From contig CAIIXF020000003.1 of the NCBI GenBank assembly GCA_903813345.2, forward strand, positions 21,466,931 through 21,530,930: 64,000 nt of DNA, written 5' to 3'. The notes under the pieces were generated by a model. It worked only from the letters and a program-made list of their open reading frames with translations. It made no database searches and was not told the DNA's origin. The position numbers and the translations under genes were made by a program. Below are positions 33,901 through 45,900 of this stretch, piece by piece; within the stretch, counting starts at the first letter, position 1, and the number at the start of each line of letters is the position of its first letter. This stretch comes from Owenia fusiformis. Lineage: Eukaryota; Annelida; Polychaeta; Sabellida; Oweniidae.

Positions 33901-36900
33901 AAACGATCAATCTGTCAATCAATCAATCCCCACATCAAGCAACTATGAAATCATATAGCTTTACAGTAGCATAGTAATTAATCAAAGCATAGTAGCTGAC
34001 AAATTAACAATTAACTGCAATTAAAGTTGCAGCAAAGATTTGAGAATACAAAATACTGGCAGTAGATTTTTGAAAAGCATGCCAATGTCTTCCTTCCAAT
34101 CCTAATTTTTATTTTCTGAAAGTAATTTTGAGATATCTGATCAAAATTAACAAAAGTTTATTAAGGATTTAAGCAGAAGTAATGTCCAAATTTTTAAGAG
34201 TGAAGAGAATTTATTGCAAGATAACCAAAGCAAAAGATGACCCTTAAATGAAGCTAGTGTTTTAAGAGAATATTGTTAAACTGCAACAATGAAATTATAA
34301 TCAAGTTGTCTCTAGTCTTTGCCATGTTTGTTCACGAAAGAAATTCATAGAATATTTGTTTCCAGAAGAAATTACATTACAAATATTAACATCCAGAATT
34401 GGCTGCATGACATTGATATTTTCATTTGTGATTTCATGTATTCATTTATATTATGTGTAAGAATCTACGCAGCATGTACATAGCTTTTAAGTAGCTACAG
34501 TTTAGTAATAATAAACATCTGTAAAGCAAGATATGTTAGTATCACGTCACTTCTTTGGGTACCTTCATCTACATTCTGATTCCTTGACGACAAATCCTCA
34601 GTTTTCATTGGTTCATCTTCTACTGTACTATCACTTAATTCTAAAATTTAAAAGGCATGCAATCGGTTATATTCATAACAATCTCTAATCATCTGATGTA
34701 ACTGTCTTCCATATCAACAGCTATTGTTATAAAACATGCGTATATTCATAAAATTGTATGGTTTGTTGTACATTGTGATCACCTAGCAACCCTGGATTCA
34801 TCACCATGCTGGTCTAGCTTTTTCACTTTAGTTTCTCTCCCATTTTCTAAAATTCTATACAATTTAGAGTGTAGACCCTCTTCTCTTAATTTCGCTCTTT
34901 CCATTTGTATTTCACTCTAAAATTTGAATGAAGCCTTTGATATTCCCGCATCTCCATATATTTCAACTTCATCATTCCAATCTAATTCATTCCTTGCTGA
35001 TTCCACTCTTGCTTTGTGTGATAAAGCATGACTAACATGACATTCTATTTGTGGTATGGAGATTGAAGACTCCTTACCTCCATCATCATCATCTTCAATC
35101 ATCTCTCCTACGCTTGAATCGGTGATAGTTATTGTGGGGGTCTCTGCATTTGCCATAGCAACCCCTCCAGCCACAGCTGCCACACCAACAGCTGCTGCTG
35201 CAATTTTGCTGCCATCTTCTCGCTTGAGGGTCCGAGCTTTAGGTAGGGGCCTGGGTGGCTTCTGAGGGGTAGGGGGGTGAGGCTCCTAAAACAATATCGT
35301 ATTCAAAGTTTTACTTAACACACAAACCTCCACATAATATTTAGGACCAGTTTGTCAGGTTTATAAAAAGGGAGATATGACCAACATTCTATTTTTTACC
35401 ATTTTGATATTTTTGCTCATACAAGAAATTGTACATGCCTACTCTTGTAACTTATTAATATGTGACATTTTGTACCTTTAGAGGAGTCCCTGCTATCCCA
35501 GTGCTCTCTGGTTCATCTTGGTTGCTATCAGAAGCTGAGGCTGCTGATCCCTGATCCTCCTGTGGTGGAGACCTTTGTTTCTTCTGGCCTTGTACTACTT
35601 GGGGTTTCATTTGAACAACATCTGGTTTGTATGAGGACTTGGATGGTGTTGGTTGGGGCTGAAAATGTATTTGTAATTGTCTTTGGCTTGATACTAAACC
35701 TTCATATTAAAGTAGGCTAATCTTACAAACATAAGTCCACCAATTCTACCACAGATGCTGCAGTAAAAAGCATAAAGAATGTTTTAACATTAACGACATT
35801 GACATACCCTATTTTGAGCAGTACTGGGACGGATTTCTTTATCAATAGGAATGGGGGTAGACATTGCTTTTGGACCCGAGGGAGGTATTTCCCCAGGAGT
35901 CATAGCAAAGGTGACTGATCCAGACACTGCAGGACTCTGGGCTATCTCATCCTCCCCTGGAAGGAATATTGGTTGCCCTGGTTTCTCAGCTGGAGTTGTG
36001 GCTAATATCTTGAAATAAAATCCAAAAGTTAAACATCCCAATTTAAACAGTCTTAAGTAATACATGTACACTATTACAACTTTAAGTGACAATTTATATT
36101 GTCATTGGCCAAGCAAAGCTTTGGTTTCTTTCAAAGTCACGGGTATTGTATTTTGTATATATATTTTTTCCTTAGTAGCAGAAGTTTTAGTCACAACTTT
36201 AGGGTGAATAAGCAAAATTGCCTGATTACATGGCTTGAGGACAATGTTTGTACATGCATATTGCAACTACAAGTATTAAAGCAAGGATTTCAGTTCTTGC
36301 TTAAGGGGAACATATGTATAATGCAACTATTCAAGCAAAAATTTTAGTCCCCACTTTAGGGGAATATTTACATATGTATATTGCACCTATTCAAGAAAGA
36401 AGTTTTGTCCACACAGTATTATTGTCCTTACCTGAGCAGGAGTTTTAGTCCCCACTTTAGGAGGGATGTATGTATATTGCCATTGTAAGTACACTTCAAT
36501 AGTTCCATTTATAGCACCACTTTTCTGGAAATAACAGAAAAAATTAAATGAGACAATAATTGAGAAAATGCACTGTAAGAAAAAAAGATTTTGGAATCTT
36601 CCAAACAGCAAACTGATCACATAATGCACCATTCAAAAGTTTGTGTGAGACCCCCCACCCGGGGATGGATGGGGAATTTGACCAAAAAATTGCCTGTCTA
36701 ATTCCTTATAGCACCTAAGTCTACGATAATGATGTCTACTATACTATATATTCTAATAGGCCTACTGCAAACCTGTTTGAGCTCAAACGTCCCTTGTATT
36801 GCTTTATCATGTGCCAGGGCTAACAGAGGTACATCAGTTCTACCCAAATATTCCACCTCCTCAGGGTCAGTGTCATCAAATACATAGATTTGTAATGGCT

Positions 36901-39900
36901 GAAAATATGTCATAAGTCAATACAATTGGGGAATATAAAATAGATCATGCAGATGAAGTAAGTAAACTAAGTACATTTTTGCATGGACAGTAAAATGTAT
37001 GCAAACACGGTGAGAAACCTAACACTTGTTTCGGGTTCCATTCTGAGAAAATGTCCCATTGATACTGATGTGATATCATGAAATCTGAGTTAACTAAATG
37101 AAACACCATTCCCCCTAGTGTTCTTTTAATGAGTATATAATGAATGTATGTTCACTGAAACAATACCACATCTATGAGATTATTTTCTGTTTGAAACAAT
37201 TTATTCTACAAAATTAAATTCATTATCAAGAAATTGTTGACATTGTAAAGGTTCTAAAAGCTCCAAATAATTAACAGTTACTGTGCAGTGCACTAAATGT
37301 TGCTTGATGAACTTACATGGCTTTTAAGGTAGCGATCTAGGTCTGCTGTCATGGCAACTGGGAATGATTTATGGTCGTTGAACTGAGGCTCATTTGAACT
37401 CTGTATGATTGTAGTGTCATGGTCTGGGAAGTCGAAGAACTTGTAAACGCAATATGGCGAAGGCTGCACATCTGAAAATTGATATACATACCGTATATAA
37501 AATAAATGATATGCCAAATTCAAGTCCTACATGTTTGCATTGATGATACAATGGCAAATAACAAGAATTCATTCATTTTTTTACGAAAAAAATAGTACCG
37601 TGGGTACTGGGCTCACATGGTGTTGCTCAAAAGTGAACGATGGCTAAAATGGCAGAAAATAAAAAATAAAAATGGATGTAATTTTTGCCGATTTTTAGTA
37701 ACAGAATTATTTCATACAACTACTCTTTACAGTGACATGACTTTTTACAATGCAGGACACCTCAAATTATTTGTAAAGCTAGGAAATGGGCCACAAGTGA
37801 ATTTTGCAGGACAAAAATGGCGACTATTTTGAATTGTGGATTTCGCGAGATAGATTGACAAATCAATGTTAACTAAAATGGCTGAAAATAAAAAATACAG
37901 ATAAAATTTTTTGCCTATTTTTTGGAACAAAATTATTAAATACAACTACTCTTTACAGTGACATGGATATTTACAATGCAGGACACCTGAAATTATTTGT
38001 AAAGCTAGGAAATGGGCCAAAAGTGAATTCTGCGAGACAAAAATGGCGACCATTTTGAAAATAGGCGAGCTTTTGAACCATGAGTCATAGAGGAGTTTTC
38101 TACATTGATGTTGAACAAAAATAACTTAAAACGGAAATCCTATTGACAGAGGTTTTAAGGCAAATGGTCCAAAAGTGGATTTCGCGAAATAGATGGACAA
38201 ATCAATGGTAACTAAAATGGCTGAAAATAAAAAAAAAAGTGGATAAAAATTTTTGCCGATTTTTTGTAACAAAATTATTTCATACCTACTCTTTACAGTA
38301 GCATGGCTTTTTACAATGCAGGACACCTGAAATTATTTGTCAAGCTAGGAAATGGGCCAAAAGTGAATTTCACAAGACGAAAATGGCAACCATTTTGAAA
38401 ATAGGCGAGCTTTTGAACCAGGAGTCATAAGGGAGTTTTCTGTATTGATGTTGAACAAATATAACTTAAAACGGGAATCCTATCAACACAGGTTTGAAAG
38501 CAAACGGTCCAAAAGTGAATTTCGCGAGACAAAAATGGCGGCCATTTTGAATAGGCGAGCTTTTGAAACAGGAGTCATAGGGGGGTTTTCTATATTGATG
38601 TTGAACAAAAATAACTTAAAATGGGAATCCTGTTGACAGAGGCTTTAAAACTGGCCAATTGTTGACAGACGGACAGACAGTCAGACAGACAGATGGACAG
38701 ACAGACGGATAAGTGAGTGATTGCAATAGCTCACCATGTGAGCTAATAAAAAACAGCAAAATAGTGGTCGTTGTTTCTTGAAGTGCCTTTCAACATTCTC
38801 CTGGTCTGATGATATTCATAAGAGACACATGCATGAAACGTTAGCCCCAAAAACCCTCTAAACAGCACAGAGCCTGGAGATATGCCTGTTTTGATGCATA
38901 GAAAGAGATGCTAGTATATTTTAGCTAAAAGTGTCCCATCGCAAACCCCAAAATTTTGTTTGAATTTGCAATTTATAAGATCATATCTAGCTATTGAAGT
39001 CAGTCTCATTAAACATGAAATCAAAATACCCTTTCTCCTTGCTTTAATTCCTGCACATCTGATGACCTTTATCTGCAACTGATTGACATTGTCTGAAGGC
39101 CTCTGTGCAGCAGTTTCATCAAGGGCCTCAAGAGCTTGTTCTGTTGTCCTAAGATTGGTAGCCAAGTAACCCAGAGCTTTAGTTCTCTCCTGGAATTGTT
39201 ATATAGTAAGTTTTATCACCAATGTGAAAGTTGATATCTATGATCTCTCCTGAATAAAAGGAGTATAATTTCTCTTATTTGCCATATTTTACTAAGAAGC
39301 AGGAACTATATTTGGAGGAAAATTGTAATTTTCATCTGCGATATTATCCAAATTAAAAGTGCTGTAATAATTGTGTTCTGCTATGTACCTTGTATAATCG
39401 AAGTGCCTGGTCCATTGGCACTCTTAGTCTAACCCAGTATTCTACAGTGCCTAGGTTCAAGCCATTGCCTTCTCCATGTGATACCCCTGCAGTGAAACAT
39501 TCGTAATGAGTGAGAGTGACATAAATAACTGCGTATAATCTCAAAATTTCTCAATGGCTTAGCTTTCGATGAGTCCTTTGGGGGTGATAAACCCAATCAT
39601 TCTGCCATCTTTTATCTAAACAGCAGTTATTTAGTGAAAGCATGGTCATGCAAATTAATTTCTCTCCAAAAAGCCTAGAATTTAGAAATGTTATTTAAGG
39701 CAAATCCACTGAATAATACTAATTCAATTATTTTGAAGGTGTTTTACGATATCTCAATGTACCAAATAGGACACCCAACACAATCAGCCCCTCACAATTA
39801 TTCAAGAAACCTACCTAGAACTGTCACATTCCCATGGATTCTGCCACTTGGTTTATCAAATATATCAGTGAATTTCAACTGGCATGCCCCCACAGTACGA

Positions 39901-42900
39901 TAATCTGTGCCATATGATTGGTGGAGCTCTAATGTGGCGCCATCTTTCTGTAGGTAGTGGAGGAATATATCATCGACCTTGACCTCGTACTGGGAGGTGA
40001 AGTTAATATCTACCCTGAAAGTAAAAATATGAACAATGCCTACTTGTTGTATATAAATATACATCAACTGGTAATAAGTTGAATTAATACATGATTAAGT
40101 GTGTATAATTTTATTTTTTCTAGACTTCATTACAGTTTATAAACTAAAAAATTCATTCTTCAAAAGTGTGATGTATCATATATGTAATGTGTCTTCAAGC
40201 TGAACACTATCAAATCATTCTTTTAATTGCTATAGTATGGAACCATCTTTTGCTAGTGTAATCAATGCATCTAGGCATTTTATATATGAATTTTTCAATC
40301 AAATGTCTTACCATTTCTATACCTGTAAATATAAACATCCCAGAAAAGGGAAAAATGACTGGGGATTGAGATGAAACTATGAAATGTAAATAAATATTTC
40401 AATTTATGGCTATCTAGTATTCAACTATGAGGAAATATTCATTGAGATTAGAGAAAAATGTATGTACTTCCTTGCTACGTTACAATAATCTTAATTACAG
40501 GCAGATTAGCATTTTATGATAAGGTGACAAAGTTCAAATTGCTCATTAGCCTATATCGATTTGATCAAAACTGTTGATTATATAACATCGACATCTGATC
40601 ATTTCCCTTATATATTATATGTATTTTGTGAAAGTCATTGTAAGAACTCTGCATTAGGTTCACAGTCCATTTCAATAGCCAATGGTAATGGTAATACAAC
40701 CTACCAAAGGCCTTCTATGGAAGCATACTGAGTACTAAAAGTGTACACACTTCCTTGAAGAACATGTTTCGAGTTATGACATGTTAAATAGTGTGATACT
40801 TGACAAAATTGAGCACTTCTGTCTATACATACCTGGCACCTTTAACTACAGGCGTTGATTGGATTTCAAACTCGTAAAACTCCCAGGTACAGAACGTTGT
40901 AGGTTCATCATCTCCCAGGAATTTCAGAGCCTCTTTAGATAGCAGCACCTGTATTATAAAGCATAATTCACATCATTTAGGGGAGGGGGGGGGGCAGTTT
41001 GCCGCAGGAGGTTAATGATTCAAATATTTTGTTTTTGATCTGTTGCTTTCTTCTTTCAAATCCAGTGATACCGTAAGTAGTTTACGAGGAAATTCATTAT
41101 ACAAATATATTCAAGTATAAAAGAACATAAAGACAACAATATCGAAAAAAATGAATAAATGGCAAGTTCCAAAAACCAACATACCTTAGAAATGTGTATT
41201 TCAAACATATTATGTCCTCGTTCAAGATGTAAAGTTTCATCAATTTCTTCAACTTCACTTTCTTCCATCTCTCTGATCTTATATTGTTTAGTACCATATG
41301 CAACATCCTTCATTTGAGCCTCTAGTTTCTGAAAACAATAATGGAACTTTGTTTGTCAATTTTCCTGAATGGTAGTGGAGGGTGTCTCAAAAATGTACCA
41401 AAAAGTATATCGATAGCACAGGATATTTTCAGACATTTTTTGCATTGTTATGTAGCCAAAGCATGCAAGTTTTCTCCCCAATAAACAGTTTTTAGTTCAG
41501 TCTTGCCTTTCGATGCTTAATTCTTTTCATACCACATGATCAATGTAACTTCCTAATCGACCGATGACAGCCTACTTTTTTGAGACACCATGTTATTGGT
41601 CCAGGGGGGTTGTATTAGGCATTGTTACATTTAGTGTTACATTCCATTAATTAACAATTTTTGGGGTTGTTTACTTAAATATGACTGATTGCACTTTTTA
41701 AGCCTCTTTGGTCATTCCCTTTTGGAATTTATTAAGCTCACACACTTCAAGTGTGTGAGCTTAATAAATTCCAAAAAGTTTTCAAGGTTTCATCTATTTC
41801 TTCAAACATCAGTCACCCAACTTAACTTAAATTAGATTTTTTGACACATTTCTAAAAACAAAGTAATTCTCAACCGTCCATATACACGGAAAGACAAATT
41901 ATGGATTAAAATTTATCAATTGATTTTAGATGGTATTTTTCAACAACACGCTTTAAAATATGTTCCCCTTCTTGATTAATATACTATAATGAAACATAAA
42001 ACAAGTTTAAAGGGCCACAAATGTCCATAGTGTCTGAGAGATTTCAAAGATTTGCATTGAAATCAATTTAGAGGCATTATTATCATGCATATGCAAGGTA
42101 AAATATTCAATTTGAGTCAAGTGAGCTATATTACACCACTGCACAATATGAAAATATAATCCATTTATACAACTGAAAAATACACAAGAGTTCAAAAGTG
42201 ACACTTGTTTTGAACCTACTTCTGTTTTAGCAAGATATTTCCTCATTATACACATCTATCAAAACATTGTCAGGTTTTATCAATTATCACTCCAATAGGA
42301 TTTCACTTTTCCCCAATTCATGTCACTTTAATCAGCTTCCTTCTCCAGAAGTAGCAATTTGGAGAAGTAAATTTTTATGACTGGTGATAAAAACATCTTT
42401 GTTGACAGCTTCCTTTTCTCTTGGCTTGTGACACTCATCTCCATTTACTGACCTCTGGCTATTTAATTATACCTTATAATCGTCTAGTACTCTGATTGGG
42501 CAAGGACATTTCTTCTAAAAAACTTTGAGAGCAATGAAACAGTTCACACCAAGGATTGAAACAGAAAAATTAAGGCATTAACATGACAGAATGTCATCAT
42601 TTTAGTTACAATAATTCAGATGCCAGTAGGTAGTTATAAATTTCCTCACCAGGTGGCTAATTTGGGTCAGATAACATGGCACATATAGCAGAAAGTTCTT
42701 GAATATTTATCGATTTTAGTGGATCAATTATCATATTACCTTTATCTGTATCTGATAGGCCTATACAAACTAAAATATGTTCAGTAAAAGAAAATTTTAT
42801 CTGTCCGATACAAGAAAAGATGTGGAGAATCTACCTGACCTAGAAGTGTCATTTTCAAAGAATATCAAATTTTCAAAGTTGATAAAAAAATTTGAAACTA

Positions 42901-45900
42901 CATTTCTCATAATTTTACACTTAGATTTCAAATGTGATATCACTTTGACTGAATTTAAATGCAAATCAAGATTATTTCTAGTTGCATCTAGTCTATGAAT
43001 ATTGCTATGCTCATAGCCAAATGCTGGTCACAAAGATGGTGGCTAATAATATGTCACCACTTTCCAGTCAATAGTGACAAAAATCAAACTGAAAAGCCTA
43101 TCAATAGATCATTGACATATTATGACTAATTATACTAATTTACATTTGATATCAGTTTGATTATCTCAAATGAGCATAAAATAAAATTAATTTCAAAAGC
43201 TTCCCCCTCAGCTTTCCTCAACATCAAGGAGGGAAGTACGGGAAATTACTCATTTATCTCACTGGAGTAGCTGGGTATGGCAATGGGAGATTTTAAATAA
43301 ATTAAAATTCTTCTTTCGTTTCATAAAATAAAGAGGATCATGTTTGTGTAAAATTACGATGATGAAGACAAAGTGAAGCTGAAACACAATCCACAGACAA
43401 AGGGCAAGCATGGTACCTCTTAAATAAAAGACTTCTGAATACAAAACATTGATCGGCCTCAGTTACATTTATTCACTGGTTAGCCCCATTCACTTCATAG
43501 AGCCAGGCCAAAATCAATTTAATATACAAATGTGTATTGGATTCAGGTCCAGCATTTACTAAAAACAAGAACCTTTAAAGACTAGTGTTGAAGTCATCAA
43601 TATAAATGGAACAACACTGGAATCTATTACATAACACACTCACACTTGAGCACTAGGAATACTGCCATGGAGTCGACATTGCTCTTGATTTTAATAGCAG
43701 GTTATCTCATTGCAGCTTCTTTTGCAAATCCAACATGTCCAGGTAGGATAATATATATTTGTTATCAAATTTGATTTCGTCAATTCAAATGGGGAGGTGC
43801 ATTTCTGATAAAATTCTAAGCTGAGAACGCTTACAAAAATGACCCCATGTTTTTTTGTATTTCTTCTTAAAGAAACAAAAAGTGTATGAAACACCTTATT
43901 CTTTATTTGAATTATATTTCTGTTTGATGTATTACAGGTGACTGTTACTTTGGTGACTACCTGCTAGTAAGAGTCCCCGAGGCTACAAGTCCTGACTGTC
44001 AAGTATTGAATACAACTGATGATGTTAAGCACTCACGCGAGTTATGTTTTGCAAAAGCATGTGAACTAGGAGGAAATGTCATACAATATGGACAGGGGGG
44101 AAACTGTGGAATTTACAAATGTAACTCTAATATAAATGGAACAGATTGGGACTATGCATGGGTTGATAAAGGTATACACCAACCAGTCTACGCAAAGCCA
44201 CATCCGTATATACCAAGGTGCCACAGTTCGCATTTCATGAGAAGATGGTGGCAAGAATCAGTCTCATCACAGTGTGATTCTATCACTACAAACACTGTTA
44301 ATGACCTTCATGAATGCATGTCCATTGCTTGTCATGACAAGGCAAATGTGTTCAACTTTTACCCTAATGAAATGCCACAAAGATGTGAAACCAAGTTCTG
44401 TAAATGGAATGCTGAGGCCAATGATTACGATTTCAACTTCAGAGATGATGAGAATCATACAGTTTTGATTTATGGTTTATCTCATTTAGCTGTAAATTGT
44501 AACAATAGTCAGTTTAAAACTGAAAAAATACAACTTCCTGGTCCAGAGTGTAAGGAGACACATTTGTGTGGGAATCATACAGCTGGTGAGGTGTTTTGTA
44601 AAGCTGGTTCTAACGTTGTTACAAGGTTTACAAATTCAACAACTAATTTTTCTACAGCTTGGACATGTGGAAGTAACCATGAGGGGACAGGATGGAAATA
44701 CTATAGTGATAAAAAAACTTGCTACCAAATAAAGTCAGAAACACAATTTGAGTGGCTAATTGAACCGTATCCCGGAACCCCCCTATGCAATTCTTCTATG
44801 TATGTAATGAAAAGACTTAAACATCAATGTTTGATGTCAATGTGTACCCAATCAGTTGTAATCCACCAAGCAAAGGACTTAAGGCAGTGTATGTTATACG
44901 CCTGTGAATACAAGGCCAATGTCATAAATTACTTCAGCAACATTAACAGTTCTGACAATTTATGTGATCTTAGATACTGTAACATAAATCACAGTGGTGA
45001 ATATGACTTACAGCTGGGAGATACTAATCCAGGATATGATATCTATGCCATTGTTATCCAGGATGAGACATCTACATCCTCCACTGTGATGACTTCAATG
45101 GTAACTGTTATAGCAACAAGTACAAGTGGTCCAAATAGTACAACAGAGCCTGTTACTGACTATTTTACAAATTCAACTTTGAACTATATGCCTTCTCTTT
45201 CTCCTCTGAATAATGCTACTTTTGAAGCTCAAACAAATACCAAACCATTTGACTTCAGATTAGCTACAATTATTCTTGGAGCCATTCTGTTTGTTGCATT
45301 ACTTGTGATGGTTGTTATATTGGTTCTGTGTAGAAGGCAGCAAAATAAAGGAATCAATGTCTCAGACAGTGCAGGTGGTGAAAACATCACCGCTATTGAA
45401 GGTCCTGCCACAACTTATGAAGACCTTGATGAAAGAAATAACAGCATAGTAGTGGGTATAAAATATGAGAGTTTAGAAAATAAGTGCTGTGATGAGTATG
45501 AGGATGTCATCATCCCAAGGCTAAACAAAGCAGGAGACACAAAAACCAAAACTGGTCAGAACCAACCTGGAGAATCCAATGAATATACTGATATGAAACC
45601 TTTATCAAACAATACCAGCAATTCAAATGCCAAAAGTATTCAGAACCAATCTGAAGAGGCTACTGAATATGATGAGGTGAATTCCTGGTTGACCCCAGGA
45701 AACAAAGAAATGAAAAGTCATGAACTTCCAATTGAATGCTCTGGTGAATATGCTGAGGTTAAAACCACTTCAAACAACACAGGAGTACAAAGCTACCTTG
45801 AAGTCTCTAATGAATATACAGAGCCTAAAACCACATCAATCAATACAGGAGTACAAAGCCACCCTGAAGTCTCTAATGAATATGCTGAGGTTCAAACCAC

